64,000 bases of DNA from Thalassobaculum sp. OXR-137. GTDB lineage: Bacteria; Pseudomonadota; Alphaproteobacteria; Thalassobaculales; Thalassobaculaceae. The stretch spans positions 4,820,001 through 4,884,000 of the forward strand of contig NZ_CP139715.1 in NCBI RefSeq assembly GCF_034377285.1, written 5' to 3'. Shown here one piece after another: positions 16,771 to 25,403 of this stretch. Numbering within the stretch: the stretch's first letter is position 1; every line of letters starts with the position of its first letter. Under the pieces are notes generated by a model. The model saw nothing but the letters and a program-made list of their open reading frames with translations, made no database searches and was not told the origin of the DNA. Made by a program: the position numbers and the translations under genes.

Positions 16771-19116
16771 ATGACCGTGACGACCTCAGCCGCCGCCAAG
16801 CCCTCCCTGCGCCTCGAAGACCAGCGTTTCCTGACCGGCAAGGGTCGGTATGTCGACGACCGGCCGGATGCCGGCCATCTCCACGCCCGCTTCGTGCGCG
16901 CCGACCTCGCCCATGCGGAGATCCGTGGGATCGACATCTCGGCCGCAGCGGAGATCCCCGGCGTGATCGGCATTTGGACGGGCGCAGATCTCGTGGCCGA
17001 CGACATCGGCCCGATGCCCTGCAGCGTCGTCGCCGCAACCGTGGAGCCGATCATCATCCCGCCGCACCACGCGCTCGCCGTCGACCGGGTGCGCTATGTG
17101 GGCGAGCCGGTGGTGCTGGTCGTGGCCGAGAGCGGCGAGGCCGCCGCCGATGCCACCGAGGCGGTGATGGTCGAGTACGAAGACCTGCCCGCCGTGGTGA
17201 CGATCGATGCCGCCGAGGCCGGGGACGCGCCGCTGATCTGGCCGCAGGCGCCGGGCAACTGCGCCTATCGGTTCGTGAAGGGCGATGGGGAGGCGGTGGC
17301 CACCGCCATGGGCTCCGCCGCCCACGTGGTCGAGCTCGACCTGGACAATCACCGGGTCTCCGCCTTCCCGCTGGAGCCGCGCGCCGCCGTCGCCGAGTAT
17401 GACGCCGAGAGCGAGCGCTTCACCATGGACCTGACCGGCCAGGGACTGCACGGCATCCGTGGCGATTTGGCCGGCCCGGTCTTCGGCCTGCCGGCCGACC
17501 GCTTCCACCTGCGGGCCGACGATGTGGGCGGTGGGTTCGGGCTGAAGAACTTCCTGTTCAGCGAGTGGGTCTGCCTGCTCTGGGCCGCGCGCAGGACGGG
17601 ACAGCCGGTGCGCTGGCTCGCCACCACCGGGGAGGAACTGGCCGGTTCCATTCACGGCCGGGCGGTCGCCTCCAAGGCCAAGCTCGCCCTCGACGGCGAC
17701 GGAACCTTCCTGGCGCTGGACGTGGAGATGGTCGCCGATATGGGCGCCTACCTGTCCAGCGGCGGGCCGAACGCCTCCACCAACGCCGCCTCCACCGCCA
17801 TGGGCGGAGTCTACCGGATCCCGGCGATCCACATGCGCAGCCGCGGCATCTTCACCAACACCGCCCCGGTCGACGCCTATCGCGGCGCCGGCAAGCCGGA
17901 GGCGAATTTCGTCATCGAACGGCTGATCGACGCCGCCGCCCGGCGCTGCGGCTTCGACCCGGTCGAACTGCGCCGGCGCAACATCGTGGACACCTTCCCC
18001 TATCCCAAGGCGCTCGGCGCGGTGCTCGACTGCGGCCGGTTCCGCGGCAACCTGGACGACGCCGTCGCCCTGGCCGACCGGGACGGGTTCGAGGCGCGGC
18101 GCGAGGCGGCCGCCCAGTCCGGCAAACTGCTCGGCCTCGGCATCGCCTGCTTCCTGGAAAGCTCCCGCGGCGCGCCGCAGGAGGAGGTGGAGGTGCGCTT
18201 CGCCGCCGACGGCAAGGTCGAGCTGGCGACCGGCACCGAATCCAATGGCCAGGGGCACGAGACCGTCTTCACCCGCCTAGCCGCCGAGCGGCTGGGCCTG
18301 CCGATGGACGGCTTCCGGTACGTCCAGGCCGACACCTTCGCCACCCGCACCGGCGCCGGCCACGGCGGCGCGCGGACCATGCACATGGGCGCCGGTACCC
18401 TAATGCTCGCGATGGACGCGATGCTGGAGAAGGCCGCCCCCCTCGCCGCCCGGCTCCTGCAGGCCGATCCGGAGGACGTCACCTTCGCGCAAGGCCGGTT
18501 CAGCGCCGGGACCGACGACCGCTCGGTCTCCCTGCTGGAGGTCGCCGCCGCCGCGCGTAGCAGCGACGCCTCGCCGGAGACCGGAGAGACAGGCCTCGAC
18601 ACCGCCGTATTCCGAAAGGATGTGCCGTTCACCTTCCCCGGCGGCTGCCACATAGCCGAGGTCGAGATCGAGCCGGAGACCGGCCATGTGACGCTGACCC
18701 GCTACATCGCCGTGGACGATTACGGCCGCATCGTCGACCCGCAGCTCACGGAGGGTCAGCTCCATGGCGGCGTGGTCCAGGGCATCGGCCAGGCGCTCGG
18801 CGAGCGGATCGCCTACGACGCGGACAGCGGCCAGCTTCTCAGCGGGTCGCTGATGGACTACGCCCTGCCGCGGGCGGTGGACCTGCCGATGTTCGACGTC
18901 ACCTTCGCCGGCGAGGCGACCACGGCAAATCCGCTGGGGGCGAAGGGCGTGGGCCAGGCCGGCTGCATCGCCGCCCCGCCGGCGGTGATCAACGCCGTCG
19001 TGGACGCGCTGTCGCCCCTGGGCGTGGACCACATCCAGATGCCCGCCACCTCGGAGCGGGTGTGGCAGGCAATCGCCGGGCGGGGCGAGCGGCCCAGCGG
19101 CGGGACGGCGACATGA
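16771..19116 (+). CDS. Xanthine dehydrogenase/CO dehydrogenase family molybdopterin-binding large subunit, orphan
   Basis: Molybdenum hydroxylase catalytic subunit of 781 residues, the usual size for the CoxL/aldehyde-oxidase type. Recognisable blocks are LRLEDQRFLTGKGRYVDD at the N-terminus, GGGFGLKNFL, DAYRGAGKPEANFVIERL, and GAKGVGQAGCIAAPPAVIN near the C-terminus. In most family members the last block reads GVGE, with the catalytic Glu; here residue 729 is Gln (codon CAG 18955-18957). Neither the small 2Fe-2S subunit nor the FAD subunit is encoded next to it, so the partners must be elsewhere or absent. The start ATG 16771 is chosen because homology begins there. The substrate is unknown. 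Confidence 0.9.
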   Translation: MTVTTSAAAKPSLRLEDQRFLTGKGRYVDDRPDAGHLHARFVRADLAHAEIRGIDISAAAEIPGVIGIWTGADLVADDIGPMPCSVVAATVEPIIIPPHHALAVDRVRYVGEPVVLVVAESGEAAADATEAVMVEYEDLPAVVTIDAAEAGDAPLIWPQAPGNCAYRFVKGDGEAVATAMGSAAHVVELDLDNHRVSAFPLEPRAAVAEYDAESERFTMDLTGQGLHGIRGDLAGPVFGLPADRFHLRADDVGGGFGLKNFLFSEWVCLLWAARRTGQPVRWLATTGEELAGSIHGRAVASKAKLALDGDGTFLALDVEMVADMGAYLSSGGPNASTNAASTAMGGVYRIPAIHMRSRGIFTNTAPVDAYRGAGKPEANFVIERLIDAAARRCGFDPVELRRRNIVDTFPYPKALGAVLDCGRFRGNLDDAVALADRDGFEARREAAAQSGKLLGLGIACFLESSRGAPQEEVEVRFAADGKVELATGTESNGQGHETVFTRLAAERLGLPMDGFRYVQADTFATRTGAGHGGARTMHMGAGTLMLAMDAMLEKAAPLAARLLQADPEDVTFAQGRFSAGTDDRSVSLLEVAAAARSSDASPETGETGLDTAVFRKDVPFTFPGGCHIAEVEIEPETGHVTLTRYIAVDDYGRIVDPQLTEGQLHGGVVQGIGQALGERIAYDADSGQLLSGSLMDYALPRAVDLPMFDVTFAGEATTANPLGAKGVGQAGCIAAPPAVINAVVDALSPLGVDHIQMPATSERVWQAIAGRGERPSGGTAT

Positions 19117-19133
19117 CAAACGCCGCTCCATTT

Positions 19134-19237
19134 CTTTTCACTCCCCGGACTTGTTCCGGGGCAAGGCCAGAGCTCTCGTGAACAAAGGATCTGTCACGCT
19201 GAGGCCCTGCCCCGGAACAAGTCCGGGGAGTGAAGAG
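19134..19237. repeat. Near-perfect 35-bp inverted repeat
   Basis: Arms 19134-19168 and 19203-19237 are reverse complements with two mismatches, separated by 34 bases. It sits between the convergent molybdenum-hydroxylase and IclR genes, and probably folds as a bidirectional terminator or belongs to an intergenic palindrome family. The short hairpin at 27308-27336 shares its CACTCCCC end. Confidence 0.85.
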
Positions 19238-19276
19238 AGCGGAAACCTTGGTGCGATAGGTTAGAGGAAGCGCCCC

Positions 19277-20053
19277 TCACCCGCCCAACTGCCGGGAGAT
19301 CGCCGCACAGGTTTCCAGCAGCGGACGCCAGTAGGCCTCCCGGTCGTCCCGCAGGCGGAAGTTCGGCACCGACACGCTGACACTCGCCACCGGCAGTCCC
19401 CCCGCATCCCGGATCGCCGCGCCGAAGCAGACGATCCCGGTCTCGTTCTCCTCCTCGTCCGAGCTGTAGCCGAGCCGTCGGGCGGCCGCGATCCGGGCGC
19501 GCAGGGCATCGGCATCGGTCACCGACCGGTCCGTCACGGCGGAAAGGGCAAGCCGGCCGATCACCGCCTCCGCCTCGTCCTCCGACAGCGCCGCCAGGAA
19601 CGCCTTGCCGACCGAACTGGTATGAAACGGCACCCGCGTGCCCACCGTGGAGGCCATGCGGACCAGTTCCGGGCTCTCGACCTTGTCGATATAGACCATC
19701 TCGTCGAGCATCCGGACGGCGAGATGCACCGTCTCCCCCGTCCGGTCCCGCAGCGCCTCCAGCCTGTCACGGGCCAGCGGGCGGATGTCCTGCTGGGCCA
19801 GCGCCCGGTGGGCGAGACCGATCAGCCGGCTGCCCAGCCCATAGCGCCGGTCGCCGCGCTGGCGGATCAGGCCTTCCGCCTCCAGCGAGGCGAGGATGCG
19901 GTACAGGGTCGGCCGGGTGAGGTCGAGCTGGCGTCCGAGTTCGGCCACGCTCGGCCCGGTCGGATGATCCGCCACGCATTGCAGCACCGCCATGCTGCGC
20001 GAGAAGCTCTGCGCACCCTGGACCGGCCCCGGCTTCGTCCCCTGCTCCGTCAC
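19277..20053 (-). CDS. IclR family transcriptional regulator
   Basis: This 258-residue protein has the IclR N-terminal winged helix (residues 13-75: SRSMAVLQCVADHPTGPSVA, with LTRPTLYRILASLEAEGLI as recognition region) and the C-terminal IclR effector domain (VGKAFLAALSEDEAEAVI; GIVCFGAAIRDAGGLPVASV). It starts with GTG at 20053 and is divergent from the SDR and cupin dioxygenase genes, which it most likely controls. Palindromic AT-rich sequence lies between. IclR proteins often respond to aromatic or sugar-acid ligands; here the ligand is unknown. Confidence 0.93.
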   Translation of the reverse strand: MTEQGTKPGPVQGAQSFSRSMAVLQCVADHPTGPSVAELGRQLDLTRPTLYRILASLEAEGLIRQRGDRRYGLGSRLIGLAHRALAQQDIRPLARDRLEALRDRTGETVHLAVRMLDEMVYIDKVESPELVRMASTVGTRVPFHTSSVGKAFLAALSEDEAEAVIGRLALSAVTDRSVTDADALRARIAAARRLGYSSDEEENETGIVCFGAAIRDAGGLPVASVSVSVPNFRLRDDREAYWRPLLETCAAISRQLGG

Positions 20054-20081
20054 ATCACCCCCAAGGACCGCGCGGCGGGAA

Positions 20082-20109
20082 TTGACACCGCAAGCGTCTG
20101 CTGTAAATT
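20082..20109 (+). promoter_or_regulatory. Probable promoter of the SDR-cupin operon
   Basis: TTGACA at 20082-20087 and TAAATT at 20104-20109, with a 16-base spacer, form a good sigma-70-like promoter in the IclR/SDR divergent region. Confidence 0.55.
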
Positions 20110-20129
20110 CTCATATAGTAGATCAATAT

Positions 20130-20140
20130 CCATAATATGG
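20130..20140. promoter_or_regulatory. Palindrome near SDR start, candidate IclR operator
   Basis: CCATAATATGG is a perfect 11-base palindrome downstream of the promoter. It covers the ATG at 20137, which argues that translation starts at the next ATG, 20152. Confidence 0.4.
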
Positions 20141-20151
20141 ACAAACTGAGC

Positions 20152-20865
20152 ATGTCAACCGGATCCGCCCCCGTCTCCCGGTCCGTCCTCGTCACCGGAG
20201 GCACCAGCGGTATCGGTCTCGCCATCGCCCGGGGATTCGCGGCGGCCGGCTATACGGTCACTGGCGCCGGACTCGGCACCCTGCCGGAACCGGAAGCGAA
20301 CCTGTCCTTTCAGTCCCTCGACGTAACCGACGCGTCGGCCATCGCCGATCTGGCCGCCCGTCACAACCGGCTCGACGTGCTCGTGAACGCCGCCGGGGTG
20401 ATCCGGCGTGGCGACGAGTTGGAGCCGGAGGTCTTCGCCCAGGTGATCGACATCAATCTGAACGGCACCATGCGGATGTGCGCCGCCTTCCGACCGAAAC
20501 TGGCGGCGGCGACGGGCTGCATCATCAACATCGCCTCCATGCTGAGCTATTTCGGCGGCGGGCTGGTGCCGGGCTATGCGGCGTCCAAGGGTGGAGTGGC
20601 GCAGCTCACCAAGTCCCTGGCGATCGCCTATGCCGCCGACGGCATCCGGGTGAACGCGCTGGCGCCGGGCTGGATCGCCACGCCGCTGACCGCCAATCTA
20701 CGCAGCGACGAGGCGCGCAACGCCGCCATCACCGGCCGCACCCCGCTCGGCCGCTGGGGCCAGCCGGAAGAGCTGGCCGGCCCGGCCCTGTTCCTCGCCA
20801 GCGAGACCGCCTCCTTCATCACCGGCACCATTCTGAACGTGGATGGCGGCTACGCGGCCATGTGA
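20152..20865 (+). CDS. Short-chain dehydrogenase/reductase
   Basis: NAD(P)-dependent SDR, 237 residues from ATG 20152. The cofactor motif TGGTSGIG is near residue 13, NAG is in VLVNAAGVI, and catalytic Ser (NIASMLSYF) plus YAASK are intact; it ends with the usual LNVDGGYAAM. An in-frame ATG at 20137 lies in a palindrome and would add 5 residues. It is first of a two-gene unit with the cupin dioxygenase and divergent from IclR, so both probably act in one pathway, perhaps oxidising an alcohol to a ketone before ring or side-chain cleavage. The substrate is unproven. Confidence 0.93.
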   Translation: MSTGSAPVSRSVLVTGGTSGIGLAIARGFAAAGYTVTGAGLGTLPEPEANLSFQSLDVTDASAIADLAARHNRLDVLVNAAGVIRRGDELEPEVFAQVIDINLNGTMRMCAAFRPKLAAATGCIINIASMLSYFGGGLVPGYAASKGGVAQLTKSLAIAYAADGIRVNALAPGWIATPLTANLRSDEARNAAITGRTPLGRWGQPEELAGPALFLASETASFITGTILNVDGGYAAM

Positions 20866-20911
20866 CGAGAATCAAGAAAACGACGGCCAAGAAAACGACG
20901 GAGAAACAGCC

Positions 20912-21439
20912 ATGCCTTTGGAAGCCCCCGACAAGGACCCGATGGTCCCCTACCAGCTCCCCTTTCCCAAGGAAGCCCAGCAGGAGATCGTCGTCCCCAA
21001 CGCGATCCCGACGGACGACCGGCTCTGGGTCAAGCAGGCGGAGAACGTGTTCTTCCGCCCGCTCTGCCTGAACGTGTCCCAGGGCTACTGGATGAACCTG
21101 CTTAAGGTGACCAAGTCGGGCGTGCTGTCCCGCCACCGGCATCCGAACGCGGTGCACGGCTTCGTGCTGAAGGGCCGCTGGTATTACCTGGAACACGACT
21201 GGGTCGCCGAGGAAGGCGGCTATGTCTATGAGCCGCCGGGCGAGACCCACACCCTGGTCGTCCCCGAGGATGTCGAGGAGATGATCACCTACTTCCAGGT
21301 CAACGGCGTGATGTACTACTGCGACCCTTGGGGCAAGCATCTCGGCTACGAGGACGTGTTCACCAAGATCGACATGTGCCGCAAGCACTTCGAGCAGGTC
21401 GGCCTCGGCGCCGACTACGTGGACCAGTTCATCCGCTGA
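20912..21439 (+). CDS. 2,4'-dihydroxyacetophenone dioxygenase-like cupin
   Basis: Single-domain cupin of 175 residues that matches the 2,4'-dihydroxyacetophenone dioxygenase family over its full length. These iron enzymes cleave the aliphatic C-C bond of an alpha-hydroxyketone with O2. The metal-binding cupin motif 1 is visible as SRHRHPNAVHGFVLKG, and the second cupin block begins at PPGETHTLVV, giving His and Glu ligands. ATG 20912 with GGAG about 10 bases upstream is chosen. A 14-base direct repeat (CAAGAAAACGACGG twice) lies in the short gap after the SDR gene. The actual substrate may differ from the founding member. Confidence 0.87.
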   Translation: MPLEAPDKDPMVPYQLPFPKEAQQEIVVPNAIPTDDRLWVKQAENVFFRPLCLNVSQGYWMNLLKVTKSGVLSRHRHPNAVHGFVLKGRWYYLEHDWVAEEGGYVYEPPGETHTLVVPEDVEEMITYFQVNGVMYYCDPWGKHLGYEDVFTKIDMCRKHFEQVGLGADYVDQFIR

Positions 21440-21473
21440 GGCTGTTACGCCCCAGCGGATCGATTGGCGACGG

Positions 21474-22337
21474 TCAGGCCGGCACGATGAACGGCTTGGC
21501 CTGGCTGTCGTAGTCGCCATAGCCGAGCGTATCGCGGAACTCCGCCGGGCTGAGCGCGCCGGAGGTCTCCGCCTGGCCGGCGGCGAGGGCGGCAAGGCCC
21601 GCCTTCATGCCGGCGATGGCCGGCGACAGCATGCCGGTCGGATAGGTGCCGATCTTGAAGCCCAGTTCCGCCGCCTCTTTCTGGCTCGGGCAGGCGCGCT
21701 GCGCACCCGGCGACAGGACGGAGAAGGACGGACGTCCGCCGGCCGCCTCCACCGCGCGGCGGATCTCATCGTTGTCGGCGGGCGAGTCCAGGAACAGGAT
21801 GTCGGCCCCCTCCTCCACATACATCTCGATCCGGGCCACCGCCTCGTCGATGCCCTGGGTCGGCCGGCAGTCGGTGCGCGCCAGGACCAGGATGCCGGAC
21901 TCCTTCGCCGCTTCCACGGCCGCGCGGATCTTCATCCGGGCTTCATCGCGGGACAGGCAGGGCTTGCCGGCGGCGGTCAGCGCCCGCGGGGTGATCTTGT
22001 CCTCGATCAGCACGGCGGCGGCCCCGGCCCGGCCATAGGCCCGCACCGTGCGCTGCACGTTCATCGCGTTGCCGTAGCCGTGGTCGCCATCGGCCAGCAC
22101 CAGGGTCTCCGGGGCCGCGCCATGGACCATGTTGAAGCTGTCGAACATCTCGCCGAAGGACACCAGATCGAGGTCGGGGCCGCCGAGACGGCTGGCCGCC
22201 ACGCAGGAGCCCGACAGGAACGCCGTCTTGAACCCCGCCTGGGCGGCGAGCTTGGCGGAGAGACCGTCCCAGGCCGCCGGCATGACGATGAATTCAGGCT
22301 CGGCCAGAAGGGCGCGCAGTCTTTCGGGAGCGGTCAC
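21474..22337 (-). CDS. Isocitrate lyase/PEP mutase family protein (oxaloacetate decarboxylase-like)
   Basis: TIM-barrel lyase of 287 residues from the ICL/PEP-mutase superfamily. FIVMPAAWDGLSAKLAAQAG opens the barrel, and the metal-binding loop is ADGDHGYGNAMNV; IEDK is present. The KKCGH active-site loop of isocitrate and methylisocitrate lyases is missing, so a decarboxylase/hydrolase role on an oxo-acid is more likely. GTG 22337 is chosen because GAGGA lies about 8 bases upstream and the protein aligns from there. It converges with the cupin gene and is divergent from the amidase. Confidence 0.85.
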   Translation of the reverse strand: MTAPERLRALLAEPEFIVMPAAWDGLSAKLAAQAGFKTAFLSGSCVAASRLGGPDLDLVSFGEMFDSFNMVHGAAPETLVLADGDHGYGNAMNVQRTVRAYGRAGAAAVLIEDKITPRALTAAGKPCLSRDEARMKIRAAVEAAKESGILVLARTDCRPTQGIDEAVARIEMYVEEGADILFLDSPADNDEIRRAVEAAGGRPSFSVLSPGAQRACPSQKEAAELGFKIGTYPTGMLSPAIAGMKAGLAALAAGQAETSGALSPAEFRDTLGYGDYDSQAKPFIVPA

Positions 22338-22501
22338 GGCTGTTTCCTCGCGGTATCGTTTTTTGGTGTCCGGCGACGATAGGAGCCTGCCCCGGCGGCC
22401 ACAAGCCGGGTTCCGCTTCGGCCGCCAGTCCTGCCGAATTGGCATCTTTACCCTGCTCCCTCCGCTTGCTTGAGTTGGCGCCTAACCAGCAGGGGAAGAC
22501 G

Positions 22502-23959
22502 ATGGCGGCGAGCACCGAACTGACGAAGCTGACGGCGCGCGAGGCGGTGCGGCTGCTGGACATGGGCGAAGTCTCGCCGCTGGAGCTGATCGACGCGGCG
22601 GCCGCCCGCATCGCCGAGCTCGAGCCGGCGGTCAACGCCCTTCCGACGCTCTGCCTGGACCGCGCCCGCGAGGCCGCCAAGACCCTGACGGAACGCGCCG
22701 GCAAAGGCGCGCCCGGCTGGCTCGCCGGGCTGCCGGTGGCGATCAAGGACCTGATGGATGTGAAGGGCGTCCGCACCACCTACGCCTCGCCGATCTATGC
22801 CAACCACGTGCCCGACCGCTCCCATCCGCTGGTGGAGAAGATCGAGGACCGTGGCGGGCTGGTCATCGCCAAGTCGAACACCCCGGAATTCGGTGCCGGC
22901 GGCAACACCTACAACGAGGTCTTCGGCAAGACCCGCAACCCTTGGAACACCTCCCTCACCCCGGGCGGCTCGTCCGGCGGCGCGGCGGTGGCGCTGGCCA
23001 CGGGCGAGGTCTGGCTGGCCCACGGCTCCGACCATGGCGGCTCCCTGCGTGGCCCGGCTGCCCATACCTCCGTCGTCGGCCTGCGCCCGTCCCCCGGCCG
23101 GGTCACTCGGGGCACGTCGAACAACCTGTTCAGCCCGAGCTCGGTGGAAGGGCCGATGGCGCGAAACGTGCCGGATATCGCCCTGTTCCTCGACACCATG
23201 GCGGGCCAGTGCCCGCGCGACCCGATGAGCCGCCCGGCCCCGGAGCGCAGCTTCGCCGGCACGGTGGACGCGGCCCTGGCCGACAAGAAGGCCTGGTGGC
23301 CCAAGCGGGTCGCCTTCTCTCCCGATCTCGGCGGCGTCGCTCCCATCTCAAAGGCGGTGCGCGGGGTGATCGGCGAGGCGGTGCGCAATTTCGAAACGCT
23401 CGGCATTCCGGTGGAGGAAGCCTGCCCCGAGATGGGCGGGATCGGCGAGGCGTTTCAGATCCTGCGGGCCATGATCTTCGTGGTGAATCACGGCGAGCGG
23501 CTGAAGACCCACCGCCACCAGATCAAGCCGGACATCATCTGGAACACCGAGAAGGGCCTCGCCCTGTCGCCGGAGGAGATCGCCTGGGCGGAGCGGGAAC
23601 GGGCCGCCTTCTACCGTGGGGTGGCCGATTTCTTCGAGACCTACGACCTGCTGGTGCTGCCAGTGACCGTGCTGCCGCCCTACGACGTCAACAAGACCCG
23701 GATCGACGGTGTCGACGGGGTGAAGTTCGACAATTACATCGCCGCCTCGGCGACCACGTCGTCGATCACCCTGACCGCCTGCCCCTCCCTCTCCCTGCCG
23801 GCGGGTTTCACCGAGGACGGCCGCCCGGTCGGCATCCAGGTGGTCGGCAAACCCCATGACGATGCCGGCCTGCTGGCGGCGGCGGCCCTGCTGGAGGACA
23901 TGACCGGCCTCGCCAGCAAGCTCCCGATCGACCCACGGGCGGGCGAGCCGATCGACTGA
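22502..23959 (+). CDS. Amidase (amidase-signature family)
   Basis: Amide hydrolase of 485 residues with an intact Ser-cisSer-Lys triad. The Lys is in LPVAIKDLMDV, the cis-Ser in TPGGSSGGAAVAL, and the nucleophile Ser in HGSDHGGSLRGPAAH. The family usually has GTDGGGS at the last site; the SDHGG variant is within the known range. ATG 22502 is preceded by AGGGGA. The substrate is unknown. It is followed on the same strand by a flavoprotein monooxygenase and two reductases, which may form a catabolic set. Confidence 0.93.
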   Translation: MAASTELTKLTAREAVRLLDMGEVSPLELIDAAAARIAELEPAVNALPTLCLDRAREAAKTLTERAGKGAPGWLAGLPVAIKDLMDVKGVRTTYASPIYANHVPDRSHPLVEKIEDRGGLVIAKSNTPEFGAGGNTYNEVFGKTRNPWNTSLTPGGSSGGAAVALATGEVWLAHGSDHGGSLRGPAAHTSVVGLRPSPGRVTRGTSNNLFSPSSVEGPMARNVPDIALFLDTMAGQCPRDPMSRPAPERSFAGTVDAALADKKAWWPKRVAFSPDLGGVAPISKAVRGVIGEAVRNFETLGIPVEEACPEMGGIGEAFQILRAMIFVVNHGERLKTHRHQIKPDIIWNTEKGLALSPEEIAWAERERAAFYRGVADFFETYDLLVLPVTVLPPYDVNKTRIDGVDGVKFDNYIAASATTSSITLTACPSLSLPAGFTEDGRPVGIQVVGKPHDDAGLLAAAALLEDMTGLASKLPIDPRAGEPID

Positions 23960-24047
23960 CCCCATGGCGCGACAGCGAGCCCCCTTTGCGACGACGTCCG
24001 AAGGTGGTTGAGTCACCCCCGGATCGGGATTGCACGGGGGCACGGAT

Positions 24048-25319
24048 ATGAAGGTTGAAAAGGTGGAGACGCTGGTCGTCGGCGCGGGCCAGGCGGGTGT
24101 CGCGATGAGCGCGCATCTGGGGTCCCTCGGGGTGCCGCATCTGGTGCTGGAGCGCGGCCGCATCGCTGAGCGCTGGCGGTCCGGCCGCTGGGACTCGCTG
24201 GTCGCCAACGGTCCCGCCTGGCACGACCGGTTCCCCGGCCTGGAATTCGACGACGTCCACCCCGATGGCTTTCCCGGCAAAGAGCGGGTGGCCGCCTATT
24301 TCGCCGACTACGCGGCCAAGGTCTCGGCCCCGATCCGCTGCGGCGTTGAGGTGACCAAGGTCACCCGCCACCCCGATCGGCCGGGCTTCCATGTGGAGAC
24401 CTCCGACGGGCCGATCGACGCGAAATATGTGGTCGCCGCCACCGGGCCGTTCCAACGTCCGATCATTCCTCGCATCGTGCCGCAGAGCGCGCCGGTGACG
24501 CAGATGCATTCCGCCGCCTACCGCAATCCTGACCAGCTCGCCGACGGGTCGGTGCTGGTGGTCGGCTGCGGGTCGTCGGGTGCGCAGATCGCCGACGAGC
24601 TGCTGCGGGCGGGGCGACGGGTCTACCTCTCGGTCGGCCCGCATAACCGCTACCCCCGCCGCTACCGGGAGCGCGACTACTGCTGGTGGCTCGGCGTGCT
24701 CGGCCGCTGGGACGCGGAGACGCCAGACCCGGATACCCAGCACGTCACCATCGCGGTCAGCGGCGCCTATGGCGGCCACACGGTCGATTTCCGCCGGCTG
24801 GCCGAGCGCGGCATGACCCTCGTCGGCCTGACCGCCGGGTATAAGGACGGGGTGATCCGCTTCGCCCCCGACCTCGCGGACAATCTGGCGCGCGGCGACG
24901 AGAGCCTGATGTCGGAACTCGACCAGGCCGACGCCTATATCTCCCGCAACGGCCTCGACCTGCCCGAGGAGCCGGAGATGCGGGTGATCCCCGCCGACCC
25001 GGCCTGCGTCACCGAGCCGACTCTGGAGCTGGATCTGGCCGCCGCGGGGGTGAGTACGATCCTGTGGGCCACCGGCTACGAATACGATTTCGGCTGGCTG
25101 CAGGTCGACGCCTTCGACGCCGCCGGCAAGCCGCAGCACAAGCGCGGTGTGTCGACCGAGGCCGGCCTGTATTTCGTCGGACTGCCCTGGCTGTCGCGGC
25201 GCGGCTCGTCCTTCATCTGGGGGGTCTGGCACGATGCGCTCTACGTGGCCGACCACATCGCCACCCACCGGCAATACTTCGCCTATGACCGCGACGCCCG
25301 GGCGCGCGCCGGGCGCTGA
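24048..25319 (+). CDS. FAD/NAD(P)-binding flavin monooxygenase (CzcO-like)
   Basis: A 423-residue flavoprotein with two Rossmann motifs: GAGQAG near residue 13 for FAD and GCGSSG near residue 175 for NAD(P)H. ERWRSGRWDSL follows the FAD motif as in CzcO/FMO-like monooxygenases, and a C-terminal ATGYEYDF block is typical. It lacks the Baeyer-Villiger fingerprint, so N- or S-oxygenation, or hydroxylation, is more likely. ATG 24048, with GGGGG about 10 bases upstream, is chosen over the upstream TTG at 24030. It lies 88 bases after the amidase on the same strand. Confidence 0.88.
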   Translation: MKVEKVETLVVGAGQAGVAMSAHLGSLGVPHLVLERGRIAERWRSGRWDSLVANGPAWHDRFPGLEFDDVHPDGFPGKERVAAYFADYAAKVSAPIRCGVEVTKVTRHPDRPGFHVETSDGPIDAKYVVAATGPFQRPIIPRIVPQSAPVTQMHSAAYRNPDQLADGSVLVVGCGSSGAQIADELLRAGRRVYLSVGPHNRYPRRYRERDYCWWLGVLGRWDAETPDPDTQHVTIAVSGAYGGHTVDFRRLAERGMTLVGLTAGYKDGVIRFAPDLADNLARGDESLMSELDQADAYISRNGLDLPEEPEMRVIPADPACVTEPTLELDLAAAGVSTILWATGYEYDFGWLQVDAFDAAGKPQHKRGVSTEAGLYFVGLPWLSRRGSSFIWGVWHDALYVADHIATHRQYFAYDRDARARAGR

Positions 25320-25403
25320 CTCCGCAGACGTCATTTCCCGTATGGTCAGGGGGCCCGCCCGCCTCCTACAAGGAAGGCCAACCATCTCGGGAGGACTAAC
25401 TCA

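Noticed and set aside
16786-18258. 490-residue minus-strand frame opposite the molybdenum hydroxylase gene
   Set aside because: Gly/His-rich antisense shadow without domains; the plus strand is clearly coding.
21474-22337. Methylisocitrate or isocitrate lyase
   Set aside because: The KKCGH/KRCGH active-site loop is absent.
23808-25385. 525-residue minus-strand frame opposite the amidase and flavoprotein genes
   Set aside because: Antisense shadow typical of GC-rich DNA; the plus-strand genes have full motifs.
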